DNA from: Epiperipatus broadwayi | Lineage: Eukaryota; Onychophora; Udeonychophora; Euonychophora; Peripatidae | NCBI GenBank assembly: GCA_028023455.1 | Contig: JAQFVV010000285.1 | Location: 306,501-370,500 of the forward strand | Direction: 5' to 3' | Length of the DNA: 64,000 nt | In this document: positions 47,030 through 59,720 of the stretch, piece by piece | Layout of the letters: every line of letters starts with the position of its first letter | How positions within the stretch are numbered: the stretch's first letter is position 1 | The notes under the pieces: model-generated | Seen by the model: only the letters and a program-made list of their open reading frames with translations | What the model was told of the DNA's origin: nothing | Databases searched by the model: none | Translations under genes and position numbers: made by a program

Positions 47030-48425
47030 CCTAGATATCTATTGACCAAATAATGTTGGATATTTAGCTATATTGATTGTGGGACAGCTACCGATAAAAA
47101 AAAGGCTAACACTTTTGAAAATAAATTCACCTGGCCAAGGTTCAAACACTGGGGTCCTAGGCTGATAAGTTGTCTGTTAATTATATAAAAAGAGGACATT
47201 CTATTATATATAACAAAAGTATACCATAACAAATATTAATGTAAAATTTTTGAAAAGAAACAGAAATATAACATATATATAAAATGATGTTTAAAATAAA
47301 ATACTGAAGTTTTGACAGATGTGCATTTAACTAGCACTGACATATAATTGAGATAAGCTGGGTTTAGTAATAACGGTATGTGGTAAAATAGTAATTCATA
47401 TTAAATCATGTCTTTGATTTTTTTTAGTCGCATCATGCAATTTTGTTTTGATTTAATTTTTAAAAAAATGTCAGTCATTATTAAGCAATAAATAATATCT
47501 TATAAAGTGAATACAGCATTGTGATGTGGTTTCTTTGAATTTAAACATAAAACAAGCCATCTGTTTCGTGTTCTTTTTTATTTTATTTAAATAATAATAA
47601 ACTACTTTATCTACTGTCAATGTCTGCATAATTTTACTTTTAGTTTATTTTGTTATTTTTAAATTTGCTCTCTTTCTCCCAACGTGTCTTTTTCTCTCTT
47701 GTCTGTCTGTCTGTCTCACATTTTTTTATATATAACCTAGAAACTTTCGTTAAAACTAGGACGTCTTCTCTATATATACAGACGTTAAAATTTTAGTTTT
47801 TTTTTTTTTGAAAAAAAAAAAAAAGAATGATAGATAAATTATTGTCATTCTTTTTCCAAAATGTTCTTCCAACCAACATAGTGTTTTAAAATTTATCTTA
47901 TTGATGGCTATATATATATTTAAACCATTAATTAAATGTAGGTTCTCTTTATTATATCTGATGAATTTAAAACTGACAAATTAATTCTCAAAAGTAGTTT
48001 GGGAATATTAAAGACAAATAAGGCGATTTAATTAATGATTAAATATATTATGATATTAAAATTCTTGAGCACTTTTGAATTATCTGTATTATATATAAAT
48101 CAATAATGCTAATTATTAGTACAAGGTTTAAGTCTCTTTTAACAAGCAGAATAATCAATTAAAAAAAAAAAATTATGGAGATTTCATGTAACATTTAATC
48201 ATCAAAAGTGACAAATTGAGTTTCAAACTGGAAACCTTTAACTCAAATGTTTATCATCTTCTTACTGGGTTAATCCACTCAATAAATGCTGATGTTAAAT
48301 GCTGTAAATGATACTATGTTAAGGTCTATCAATTAAAAATCATCAGGCTCAAAATAAATTTTTACTTGTGGTGATATTTTGGTCTATTTCCATCATTTAT
48401 CTTTAAAATGTGTAGAAAATTTTAA
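47030..48425. other. AT-rich DNA with a weak tRNA-like trace
   Basis: CCAAGGTTCAAACACTGG near 47138 resembles a B box, but no A box or TSD supports a SINE. Runs of TCTGTCTG (47700) and T/A homopolymers (47800) are simple repeats. Confidence 0.4.
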
Positions 48426-48429
48426 ACTT

Positions 48430-48950
48430 TATTTAAACTTTTCCAAATACAAACAACTGCTTGCAAAAACACACAAAGACGACACATGTTAGTAGATTAC
48501 ACAACGTTTCGAGTGGTGTTGTTCTCTGATCTTCTTCAGGTGTTGCTGGCCTGACCAGTGGCAATGATACCATTCGAAATGAAGTGTAATCTATGAACTT
48601 GTGTTGTGTTTGTTTTATTAGTAGCAGTTGCTTGTATTGAAAAAGTTTAAATAAAGATCAAAATTTTTTAGAAATTCAACATTTAATAATAGATGATGGA
48701 AATAGTTCAACATATTAACATATCTAAAATAACACCACCACAAGCCTTCATGGCAATTTTACTTTATTAGTATCATATCTCATCAATCTACCTTCTACTA
48801 TCCTATGTTGCCTTTGTGTGTTATTACTAACACTTGTTAGTATTTGAAAAAAAATTAAGTTTAAAATTTTCTACATATTTAACATTTAATAAAGATGACG
48901 AAAATAGTCCAACATCTAAAATACCATCATCACAAACCCTTGGGAAATGT
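48430..48950. mobile_element. Penelope terminal-repeat relic
   Basis: At 48480-48575 the minus strand reads CACTGGTCAGGCCAGCAACA then CTGAAGAAG...CTCGAAACGTTGTG, the Penelope hammerhead-like region. At 48655-48735 and 48820-48940 two direct copies of ATTTAACATTTAATA...GATGAxGAAAATAGTxCAAC and CCATCATCACAAACC match the 5' coding edge of the 34.3-kb element. The rest of the element has been lost or replaced by the microsatellite that follows. Confidence 0.7.
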
Positions 48951-49455
<505 letters not shown>

Positions 49456-49653
49456 CTATACAGTTTTTATGACTATTGTCTATAATTTTTTGAAAGATTT
49501 TTAATGCTATTATGATAATATAGCATTTTATTGAAATAATTATTCTCTTTAAAAAAAGTCTGATTGATCTAAAGTGGAAACAGTTTTTTAAATGTATATT
49601 TTTTTTTCTCTCTATTTCTTTATTCTTTTCCCCCTCCCCCATCCCCCTCTCTC

Positions 49654-49656
<3 letters not shown>

Positions 49657-49737
<81 letters not shown>

Positions 49738-49755
49738 AATTATTATTATTATTAT
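49657..49755. repeat. (ATA)n/(TAT)n microsatellite
   Basis: More than 25 AAT/ATA units turn into ATT at the right end (49738), giving a self-complementary end. Poly-Ile ORFs on both strands are products of the repeat. Confidence 0.95.
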
Positions 49756-50069
49756 TTCCCAGTTTTTTTTAGTAGAACATTTAATAAACTTTTGCCAAAA
49801 CTGAATCAACGCTTACGACCACCTACCATCAATTCTCTAGACAATTTAACAGAAGAACATTTAATCACTTCTTATATTGTCCTTTATAAAAATTATATAT
49901 ATATATAGCTGTTGATTTCTTTCTAAATTTCATATATTGTGTTTTAGAAAAGAGCTATATTTACATGTAAATGCTACTGTAATACTTGTACTTGGACAAT
50001 TTTTTTTCTTTGTGTACATAAGTATATTGATGTAATTTTTGTCTAATGAATACAGTTGCTTTGAAACAT

Positions 50070-50252
50070 ACTACTACTACTATTACTACCACTACTACTA
50101 CCATTATCACTGCTGCAACTACTATTACTACTACTATCACTACTAGCACTACCACCACCACTACTATTACTACTATCATTGCTACTACTACTACTACTAC
50201 TACTACTACTGCTACTGCTACTGTTACTACTACTACTACTAATAATAATAGT
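50070..50252. repeat. (TAC)n-type imperfect trinucleotide repeat
   Basis: TACTAC units with many TAT, CAC and GCT variants cover about 180 bp. The poly-Thr, poly-Val and poly-Ser ORFs here are not genes. Confidence 0.93.
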
Positions 50253-50391
50253 AATATCATCTACAAAAATCATTTCCATAATTAAATATAATTTATATAT
50301 CAACTTTAAATTACTTAAAGGTTTTAAAAGCTAGCTACATTAAAACGATTAGATTTAATTGCATTATATGTATAATGTAACAATCAATAAA

Positions 50392-50901
50392 AATGTATGA
50401 GATAAACCACTAAACATCACATGATCACCATCTCTATACTAGTGCATAATTGTTGTAAACAAATGCAAAACTCTCTCCATACAGTAGTGCCACCCTGTGC
50501 CAAACAGGATAGTGGTGGCTATGGTTGTTTAAGAGCCAAAGACACCAAAATGAATGGGTGCTGAATTGAGTTCAGACCCATATGACTATATGAGCTATTG
50601 AGCTTAGATTGAAAATATTATTGTGTTTTCAATTTCATTCTCATGGTTTTGTAGTAAAGTAGAGTTACAAGGTGGCTGCTGGAGGATTGCATTAGATCCT
50701 AAGATCTAGGTGCAGTGCTCTCAGATCCAAGGCTCCTCACTGATGATGGCCACAAGCCAGAAACTAGTCTGGGGATATTGGATGAGCAGGCACTAGATAG
50801 GGATTTTATGCACAAGCCTTCTGGCATCCATTGATTGTTCTGTTTGGCACAGGGTGGCACTACTGTATGGAGAGAGTTTTGCCTTTGTTTAATGTATGAG
50901 A
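50392..50901 (+). mobile_element. Family A ribozyme unit with terminal inverted repeats and TSD
   Basis: Direct repeats AATGTATGAGA (50392-50402 and 50891-50901) flank a 488-bp insertion. Inside it, 48-bp inverted repeats with one mismatch lie at 50459-50506 and 50841-50888 (ends TGTTTGGCAC / GTGCCAAACA). Between them are the family A blocks CAGACCCATATGACTATAT, AGATCCTAAGATCTAGG and an intact hammerhead. Read alone it would pass for a MITE, but an 11-bp TSD and a ribozyme fit RNA-mediated insertion better. No protein. Confidence 0.88.
50727..50781 (+). ncRNA. Hammerhead ribozyme, family A, best copy
   Basis: Stem I: CTCCTCA-side TCCTCA (50734-50739) pairs six positions with TGGGGA (50770-50775), then after an internal loop CCAA (50727-50730) pairs with TTGG (50778-50781). 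CTGATGA is at 50740-50746; stem II TGGC/GCCA (50747-50750, 50756-50759) has loop CACAA; GAA is at 50760-50762. Helix III is the palindrome ACTAGT and the triplet GUC, with predicted cleavage after 50769. Every conserved core base is present and stem II is fully paired. Confidence 0.88.
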
Positions 50902-50904
50902 GAA

Positions 50905-52460
50905 CCGAATTTTTAATAGAAACTCACTAAAATTATAACATAATTTGTCTTTTAATTTTTATAAAATTCAATCATTAGTGGTAAAAGTTTATTTTAAATT
51001 CCATATGTTAAACATATATTAATTATTAAAGAAACCTATAGATAAACCATGGCTGCAGTAACTTATACCTTAGATAATATGGATTTTAAAATACTATAAC
51101 TGGATCTAAATAAATTTCTTATATAGGACATAACAAAATGTTTTTACTGTTAAAAAATAAAATTGAAAAAGGACACTAGGGATCAACGGGTAAAATTCCT
51201 GCCAACTGAGAAAAATTCTTTTGATGAGAATCAAATTTCATTTTAAATGTCAGCTGCTCACTTAAATGAAGAATTTTTCTAATATCTGTGGGTCAACATT
51301 TTTTAAAAGGCCTTCAGCAGACTAATTTGTTTGATTCTTATTATAAGAAATTCTACCTGTCATAAAAGCTTCTACATGGCGTTCTCAAAATCTTTTTATT
51401 TTTTTATATAAGTAATATTAATAAATGTAATAATGAGTAGGTTTTAGTGCATGTTAATATTTTAATAGTGTCCGATGTTGTATGTATATATCAATTTTGT
51501 TATTATATAGTGGCGTGCTGTAACAAACCAAATGATTCCAGAAGATCGTTTTTTAGCTATAAACCATTCCTGTTCTACAGCATAAAGAAAAATTAACATA
51601 TAACACAACCATTTGAAGAGAAAAAGTATAGTGGCAAATCACAAATACGTGTAAAAACATATATGAAATTAATTACTTCAAAACTTAACTTTTATACATT
51701 AACCGTATCAAAATGTGAATGTTTAGTTTTAGTAAAAAGTAAAATTGAAATTTTAAAAGCATAAAAAGGTATTCCATAACATCATTTGCCTTGTATTATT
51801 CAAAATAGTATTTTCCATGACAACTATCATAATCATTAATTTAGTTTTCCCATTCTAACTTTACATATATAAATTTGGATAGCGTAAGTAATTTTATCTT
51901 AATGAAAACCTTAACTGAATTTTTAAAAACACAATGTCTCATGCATAAATAATCCATAGCAGTCTATTTTATTGTAAAAAGAATTAAGTGATGTAATATT
52001 TAGTCACAGACTTTATCTCATTGAATGTTTTCACAGTTTTATTAAATTTTTGTTTATTGACAACAACATCCATCAACCTTCTAATTCTATGTTTTTGGCT
52101 CATAGCTAATATTAATATAGTATAAGCAATATAAAAATGAGCAAGATTTCTATCACTTTAGCATTTATTTTAACATTATATCTTTGGCTGATTTCATGTT
52201 TTAGATTTAGCCTTTAAGAAAATTTGTGAAAGATATAAAAACAAAATGATTATTAAGTTCTTTTTTTTTTATATTAAACTTACAACTAAAACATCAAATA
52301 GTTAATTAAATCTAAGAATATGTAAAAACAAGCTACGAATATGATATTAAACATATAAAATGACTAGATAATTTTTAAAGATTAAAAATGTATTTATTTC
52401 ACAGAAGCATAACTATTAATGCTTCCATTACATTATTATATATACATAAGAAATTGATTG
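50905..52460. other. AT-rich DNA, nothing recognised
   Basis: No gene or known repeat. It is the left flank of the Tigger insertion. Confidence 0.5.
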
Positions 52461-52683
52461 TACACCTGGGTCTCTTTTTAAGCAGACTTATTTAACATGA
52501 TTTTTAAGTTTCGCGCGATTCATGTTTCACTGGAAGTCGAACTCCGATAATGCGCAATACTTTAAATAATAAATTTCATGCACTTATGTTATATTAAAAG
52601 TCATAGCACATTATTGGAATTCGACTTTCATCTTAGTAATTTCAATATTTTCAGTGCTTTATAATAGTAAGATTTTATGCAAT

Positions 52684-55532
52684 CATCATCATCATCAACC
52701 ATTATCAATCCACTGCAGGATGAAGGTCTCTCCAAGTTTAATCCATCTTCTCCGATCTTTAGCTTCTCTTTTCCACAACACCCCTGCACATTTTCTTATT
52801 TCATCCATCCATCTCACATGTGGTCTATTTCTGGGTCTTTTACAATCTCTTGGAATCCAGTTTAAAATTTCAATTGTCCATCTATTATCATTTCTTCTAG
52901 CAATATGTCCAGCCCAACTCCATTTCAATCTTTTAATTTTTTCAATAAGGTCAGTAACACCTGTTTGTTGTCTTACCCATACATTGCATTTTCGATCTCT
53001 TCTTGTTACTCCCAACATACATCTCTCCATACTCCTTTGAGTGGTCTGAAGTCTCTGTATTGCTCTTCTATTAAGTGTCCAAGTCTCAGATCCATAAGTA
53101 AGAACTGGTAAAACACATTTGTTAAAAACCATTCTTTTCAAACACATAAGCATATTTCCTTTTAGTATCAAGTTATTTCTACCAAAAGCACTCCAACCAA
53201 GTTTAATTCTATGATTAATTTCCTCCATTATGTTTCCATCTGTATTAATAATCTGACCTAGGTATTTGTAACTGTTAACTTCTTCTAATTCTTCATAATC
53301 AATCTTTATTTTCATATTTTAAGCAAATCGATTAAACATTACTTTAGTCATTTTAACATTTATCTTTAGTCCTACTTTTCTACTTTCATCTGATAACTCC
53401 TGCAACATTTCCTGCAGTTCTGAAGCATTATTTGCAAAAACAACTACATCATCTGCAAAATCTAAATGACTTAAATACTCTCCATTTACTTTCATTCCTT
53501 TAGTTTCCCATTTTAATCCACAAAATACTTCTTGCAGCACTGCTGTAAAAAGTTTTGGAGATATGGAGTCATCTTGCCTTACACCTTTCTCAATGTTGAT
53601 TTTTCCGGTATCATTATGTAATCTAATTGTTGCTGTTGCATTTTTATAAATATTCTTTAAAATATGACAATATCCTGGATCTATACCTTGATGATCCAAT
53701 GCTTTAATCACTGAAGAAATGTGTATAGAATCGAATGCCTTTTCATAATCTACAAATCCAAAACATAATGATAACTCATATTCGTTTGTCTTTTCTATGA
53801 CTTCTCTCAATACCTGGATATGATCTATTGTACTAAAACCACTTTTAAATCCAGCTTGTTCTCTTGGTTGCTGGAAATCCAAAGTTCTCTGTAGACGAGT
53901 TGTAATTATCTTAGTAAAAATTTTATATAAAACTGATAAAAGGCTGATAGGTCTGTAATTTCTAATATCTTCTTTATCACCTTTTTTAAATATTAATATT
54001 ATTACTGCATTCTTCCAATCTTCAGGTACATCTTTATCATTTAGACATTTGGTATATAACTTTGCTAAAATTGTTTCTATTTCTTCACCTGCTTCTTTTA
54101 ATATATCAATTATAATTCCATCATTTCCTGGAGCTTTTCCTTTTTTAATACACTTAATTGCATGTCTCACTTCTTCATTTAAAATTCGGGGCAATTCGGA
54201 AGATGTAATAGATATAGGAGGTACTTGTTCTTTATTACTATATAATTCTTGATAAAAATCTTCTACCAATTTCATGATATCATCTCTCTTTTTAGTAATA
54301 ATTCCATCTTTTTTTCTTATTGCAGATATAAATTTCCTACCAATACTAAAATGTTGTTTAACATTCTTGAGACTTTTATTTTCTTTTACAGCTTTCCTTG
54401 CTATTTCACAGTTATACTTTCTTATATCATTTTCAACTTTTTTCCGTACCCTTTTACAAAATTCGAGATATTCAATTCTTTTTAATACATCATTTTTGTA
54501 TATCTTCATATTCCTTCTTTTCTTCATAAATTCTCTAGTCTCAGTAGAAATTTTATTAGTCAATTGCTGCTTTTTTTTACCAGCTATCTTTGTTGCAGTT
54601 TTTAAAAGTGTATCAGTTATTTTCATAATAATTTCATTCAAATCTGAATCATGTTCAAAATCTCCTAACACTTGAAACCTATTTGTAAGTTCTAATTTAA
54701 ATTCATTAGAATGTTTCTGAAGATTAGGAATATCAACTGTAAATATTGTTTTTCTCAATAATTTTTGTCTCTCTAGTTTTACATTAACCAGTAACTTACA
54801 ACTTACTAATCGATGAACACTTCCTGTGTTAAATTTATTAAGAACATTACAATCTTGAAATATGTATTTCCTGTTAGTCAAAATATAATCCAATTCTGCT
54901 GTACCTTCATTTGGATGCTTCCATATCCATTTCCTTTTAACATTTTTCTCAAAAAATGAATTCATAATATAAAGTTTTTCTTTTTCTGCAAACTCCACAA
55001 GTCTATGTCCTCTCTCATTTCTATTACCATAACCAAAATTACCTACAGCAATTTCATCTTTCATTTGTCTACCAATTCTAGCATTAAAAAATCCCATAAC
55101 AATTTTAAAATGTTGTTTACTCTGATCAAAAGCCTTTTGTACATCCATATAAAAATCTTCTACTACTTCATCACTATGAGAACTTGTTGGGGCATAAACC
55201 TGAATTATCTGCATTTGGTATCTGCTATTAAGTTGTATAACTAATCTTGCAACTCTGTCCGATACACCATCAATCTCCACAATATTGTTCTTCCACTTTT
55301 TATTTATAATGAATCCTATTCTACTTGTATTTCCAATATGTGTGCTTTTATAATAGAGTATATGTCCACTTTTTAAATCAATTGTTTCTTCACCTTTTCT
55401 TCTAACTTCACAAAGTCCAATAATGTCCCATTTAATATAAGACAATTCTTCTTCTAATTCTTGCAATCTTCCTTCACTTGAAAGTGATCTGCAGTTGTAA
55501 GTACCTAAATAAAAAGTCGTCATCAAATGGCA
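52684..55532 (-). mobile_element. RTE-clade LINE, copy 2, 5'-truncated
   Basis: It is near-identical to copy 1 but starts just before the second in-frame ATG, lacking the GC-rich leader. Its tail is a short ATC repeat at 52684-52697. A 5-bp duplication, GCAAT (52679-52683 and 55533-55537), flanks it. It is inserted in the Tigger element, which is therefore older. Confidence 0.92.
52695..55526 (-). pseudogene. RTE ORF copy 2: one nonsense codon, endonuclease site lost
   Basis: The 944-codon frame has a single stop (TAA, 53319-53321), where copy 1 has a Pro codon, just after the RT palm. Endonuclease changes are damaging: GDFNARIG is GFFNARIG (catalytic Asp to Phe) and SDH is SVH. In RT, FADDVVVF is intact, but GVRQGD is GVRQDD. 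The C-terminal WAGHIARR and RPHVRWMDE boxes are present. Copy 1 lost other positions, so the two copies decayed separately. The protein is missing about 53 N-terminal residues of copy 1, all before the endonuclease domain. Confidence 0.93.
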
Positions 55533-55940
55533 GCAATAATGAAATTAAAATCATGATTTCCACATTTTATGTATACACACATTAAATTTTACAAGATTAT
55601 AATGTAAATTTGTTCAAACATTGTGCATGTTAATTTTGCATTTTAAATCACATTCTGTTTTTGCTTTTTAAAAAAGAACGTAATCAATTATTAATCATTT
55701 AGTGTCTGCAAGTTTATTTTTAAAAGGTGAGTAATAGCAGTGGGCATAATTAAATTTGACAATTAAAAATTAAAATCTGATTTTTAATTGTAATTAACAA
55801 TTTAAAAATTACTTAAGGTGACCTGAAATTAATGTGATGTAAAACGAAATTTGATTTTTAAACGGAATTGAAAATTAAAGACAAAAATAAGAATTTAATT
55901 TTTAGTTGTTAGTTTTAATTAAATTTTTCCCAGCAGTGTA

Positions 55941-56231
55941 GAAAAGGATAATGAAACAAAAGTGGAACCTGTTCCTTTCACTGCAAAAATGATTCGAGAA
56001 GGTCTTCAACTTTCTAATCAGTTGGCAAATTATTTTCTTATTAACGACACTAATCACAAACGTGCTCTTAAATTCCAACGAGAGCTAAATGGTTGTATGT
56101 CTGAATATCACGAGCTTCGTAAACAATTAATAAAATCATCATCTCAAAGATTAATTACTAATTACATTGTCACCAGAAAACCACTAACACAACATGAGAA
56201 TGAAGTTGGCGCTAGTTGTATTTCATCTTGA
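55941..56231 (+). pseudogene. Tigger transposase C-terminal fragment
   Basis: The open frame reads from VEKDNETK through VPFTAKMIREGL, NQLANYFL, ALKFQRELNGCMSEYHELRK and LITNYIVTRKP to a stop at 56229-56231. It resembles the C-terminal tail of Tigger-type transposases (a helical segment after the DDE domain, ending in a QxxITDFF-like motif). It has no ATG and no DDE core or CENP-B domain, so it is a remnant. A pyrimidine tract plus CAG lies just upstream (55925-55936). Identification rests on family resemblance recalled from memory, the TA target sites and the end sequences together. Confidence 0.65.
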
Positions 56232-57026
56232 GAAGAATCTGAGTTTTTACCAGTTTCCAAATGAACCTGTTTATCTGCAAGTAACGATAATAATTAAAAT
56301 GTGTATAAAAATGTCAATTACTGTACTGTAAATTATGCATAAAAATATATTATTTTGAATAAAATTAAATGTTATAGTTAAAAAAAAGTTTATCTTGTAT
56401 CAATTTTTTTCAAATTTGAAATTTTTTATTAGTCATATTTTATTTTCTTATTTTTTTTTTGCGCAAATTTTAAAGTAATTTTATGTTGGTGCTTTGCTTT
56501 TACGCGACTTTTGAAAAATCACAGTCCGTATCCCCCCTTTTCAAGGTAAGTTACGTCTATTTTTGCATGATTTCGTTTGTGCGTGTTTTCTGAGGAACCT
56601 ATCTATTGTGTAAAATGAGACCCAGGTGTATATTATAAATTATTTTATAAAATTGACTTATTACTACTAAAAAAATCCAATCATTCTTCAATAGAATATT
56701 AATAGTTATTTATGTAGAACTAAAGCATTTTTATGCCATATTATTATTCTACAATCCAGAGATGTAAAATGCTTGATTATGAATATGTTTACTGATTGTT
56801 TTTTCTTTTCTCTTATACAATCCAATAAAATATATTGCAAAAACTGAAACTGATGATAAATTCACAGAATATATGTTTATTTTCTAAATGTGTATTAAAA
56901 TAATTAAAATATAATAGTTTTCTATATAGGGTATATGAGCACAGACTTTCAGATGACCCATCACTCACACTCTATCTAATAACACCGAAACACTCAAGCA
57001 CATATATGCTGAAAAGATAAATAATC

Positions 57027-57070
57027 ACCAATATACGTATTTCATGCTAAACCAGCAATCATCAGTTGGT
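57027..57070 (-). ncRNA. Hammerhead ribozyme, family C, unit 1
   Basis: On the minus strand: stem I ACCAA/TTGGT, CTGATGA (57065-57059), stem II TGCT/AGCA with loop GGTTT and a T.T at its base, GAAA, palindromic helix III ATACGTAT, triplet AUA. Stem I can extend with AATC/GATT. All core bases are present. Confidence 0.83.
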
Positions 57071-57500
57071 CCAGATTATCATCTCCCACACATATACACT
57101 ATAAGTGCTCAGATATATATTAAGATAGACAATCTTCATACTTTAATGGACAGGCTCCAATCTACTACACACTCCAACTCTTCAACTGTCCATCTAATTG
57201 AAAATCTGATGATGGAGTTCTCAAAGGCCACCCTGAGGCTGAGATTCTTGTCACACCCATGTTGACCTAAGGTCAATCTGAACCCCACACGTACAGGACA
57301 TAATCCATTTAATACATATGCAAGGATGGGCAGACATCTCTACAATGTAATAACTGAAACACAGGCTTATTCTATACCTGTGTCTATATATGTAATATAT
57401 AGGGTATATGAGCACAGACTTTCAGATGACCCATCACTCTCCACTCTATTTAATAAGACTGATACACTCAAGCTCATATATGCTGAAAAGATAAATAATC

Positions 57501-57544
57501 ACCAATATATGTATTTCATGCTAAACCAGCAATCATCAGTTGGT
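57501..57544 (-). ncRNA. Hammerhead ribozyme, family C, unit 2
   Basis: Identical to unit 1 except that helix III reads ATACATAT, which still closes as ATA/TAT with loop CA. Cleavage at both units would release a monomer of 474 nt. Confidence 0.8.
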
Positions 57545-57704
57545 CCAGATTATCATCTCCCACACATTTACACTATAAGTGCTCAGGTATATATTAAGAT
57601 AGACAATCTTCATACTTTAATGGACAGGCTTCAATCTACTAAACACTCCAACTCTTCAACCGTCCATTTATATTATATGGTTTTATATAATTCTTGACAA
57701 TATC

Positions 57705-59390
57705 AGGAAATTTGGAGTACCTGCAATTAGGAATAAATAAGTCCAAAATAATTTATAAGCAAACTTAAAAAATACCAAAAATGAGCAGTCATATAAGACC
57801 AACATTTACGTAAAATGATGTCTGCCATTGCAGTATTTTCAAATAACTGTGCAGATGCATCACTATGATTATGATATCACTATAAGGTATTGAAATAACC
57901 CTGAGCAGGTTATAATTATCCCTCCTGAGAGAGTTCATGTACCTCACTTCCCATTAATCCATTTTCAAGCTTTTCTTAATTTACACATCAATGTGCTCAT
58001 ATCTAAATATTATAAAATCAAAATGGAATAATGAACATCTGGATTATCCATTTCCTTTTTTAACATTTATTTTGGAAAAAAATCTAATTCAGAAACAATG
58101 TTAAAAAGATCATTAATATTTATAATTTGAAAATAAATAATTATCAACTGATGTTAATATTTTTATAGTACTGTTTTTCACACCATTTGGTATCAAAATT
58201 AACTATGAGCAGATGAAAAAAATGAACACACTTTTTATCTGATGTATAAATTATTAAATTGACATGTTGAAACAATATTAACAGCAATTGTGATATTTAA
58301 ATCAGTTTGCTATACCTTTTATATTTAATATTTTAACTGAGTATTTCATTAAAGTTGCATTAAAGCTGTAAACACTCAAAGTGATTTAATCCTAATTGTT
58401 GCATTTATTGACAATGGATTCTTTTGATAGGAAAAACTTGAATTCAAAATATATTTCATTGATTTCAATTCTAGCTAAAATATCTAAATATTAGCACATT
58501 TAAGGTAAGCAGTTATACACTTTTACAAAAATGCATTGAGTGTTGTTGTGCAACTTCAGCTTTTGGGAAATCATAAAAATGAAAATCATAATTTTATAAA
58601 TAATTTGCTTACTTAATTATTTTAAATTTTGTATTAAATTAAATATTTGTTTCTTAATAAGTATGTGTTATTTGCATTCAGTTTTTTAATATTATATTTG
58701 GGTTTTAAGAAAAAATTAGACAAATGGTTATTTGATAATGATAATCAGGAAATGTCTATCATCATTCCAAAGATGCCCACTGCCAAGCATATTACTATTA
58801 TTTTTTGTTGCTTTTTTGTGGATATAAGTTGAATTTTAATATTTCAAAAAATAATTTTGTTACTCAGATATATACTTTACCAAAAATATCTTAATCATAT
58901 AAATTTAGGTAGAATCATATTTTTAGTTAAAATACAATTTTTTTTTAAATTGGAAGGCTAAAATGAATTATTTGATTTTATTATTTATTTCTGTTTATTA
59001 CATTTTTTGTTTATTTGCAAAGTTGAAATATATATATATTAAATTAAATATGTTCATGCATTGTTATTATAATAAAGAATATAAGGAGATTATATCCATA
59101 TAAACAAGATAACTTTTTGCCTTTTTGATATTGACAGAATATATACATATATTAAATTATGTTCATTACTTGAAGTTATATTTTAAATAAAATTCTTTAA
59201 ATACTTTTAAATTTAATGAAGTATAATTTTTTTTTGTTAAAAAAACTGTTGGATAAAAAAAGTTAATTTATTTGTTCTATCTTGTACATTTAAATTTAAA
59301 GTGATTTGAATGAAGCTCCAATTATATCTCTGGTCAAATTTTTGTTTTCTTTATTTAATCTATACATTTGAATGTCTGAGATGATGACTT
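57705..59390. other. AT-rich DNA, nothing recognised
   Basis: No gene. The ORF at 58647-58832 has hydrophobic stretches typical of AT-rich chance frames. Confidence 0.45.
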
Positions 59391-59394
59391 ATAC

Positions 59395-59720
59395 TTATAA
59401 TTATATATTGGACTATTTTCATCATCTAGAATTACTAAATATCTTTAGAAAAAAAAAGCTTCTTTAATATTTTTCAAATTTATTCAACTGCTAGTAATAG
59501 CACACAATATTTAGAATGATGTTCTTCTCTTTCATGGAAATCAACCCTAGGATCTTTAGATTTACGAATACTAAATAATTAGATTATTCAGTGTAAATTT
59601 AAGATAATGTTCTAAACAACTAAGTAATTCTGTCAAAGAAAACAGTTAATAGAAATTTCATATATTTATCTATGAGTGTCTCCTGGTTTCACTTTTTTAT
59701 CTGTCCCAAACTAAAATCAT
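59395..59720 (-). mobile_element. Penelope terminal-repeat relic
   Basis: Read on the minus strand it shows, in order, pieces of the 3' coding end (CAGGAGACACTCATAGATAA), the tRNA-like segment (GAACCC-like and TCTAAAGATCCTAGG), and TTACTAGCAGTTGAATAAATT followed by GATGATGAAAATAGTCC. It is a decayed copy of the 33-37 kb element's terminal repeat. Confidence 0.6.

Larger units (their letters stand above)
52463..56628 (+). mobile_element. Tigger/pogo DNA transposon, internally deleted, with nested LINE
   Basis: The ends CACCTGGGTCTC (52463) and GAGACCCAGGTG (56628) are inverted and flanked by TA on both sides, the target used by Tc1/mariner/pogo transposons. Near the right end, GGTTCCTCAGAAAACACG and GTAACTTAC (minus) resemble Tigger termini. 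Without the LINE (52684-55532) the element is about 1.3 kb. It keeps only the C-terminal transposase piece (55941-56231). The inverted second copy at 63122-64000 contains the empty LINE site (GCAATAATG), proving the nesting. Confidence 0.88.
56930..57700 (-). mobile_element. Family C ribozyme units, tandem partial dimer
   Basis: GGTATATGAGCACAGACTTTC occurs at about 56930 and 57402, and the ribozymes are 474 bp apart, so this is a direct tandem. Each unit has AAGATAGACAATCTTCATAC, TGGACAGGCT and CCAACTCTTCAACYGTCCAT. The second unit breaks off near 57675. Both ribozymes lie on the minus strand. ORFs on the plus strand (MLNQQSSVGPDYHLP) are chance readings of the repeat. Confidence 0.85.

Noticed and set aside
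47130-47160. B-box-like GGTTCAAACACTGG
   Set aside because: No A box at the right distance, no tail and no TSD; too weak to call a SINE or tRNA gene.
49592-50303. Poly-Ile, poly-Val, poly-Thr and poly-Ser ORFs on both strands
   Set aside because: Products of trinucleotide repeats.
57200-57230. CTGATGATGG in the family C unit, outside the ribozyme
   Set aside because: No hairpin followed by GAAA and no NUH triplet downstream, so not a hammerhead.
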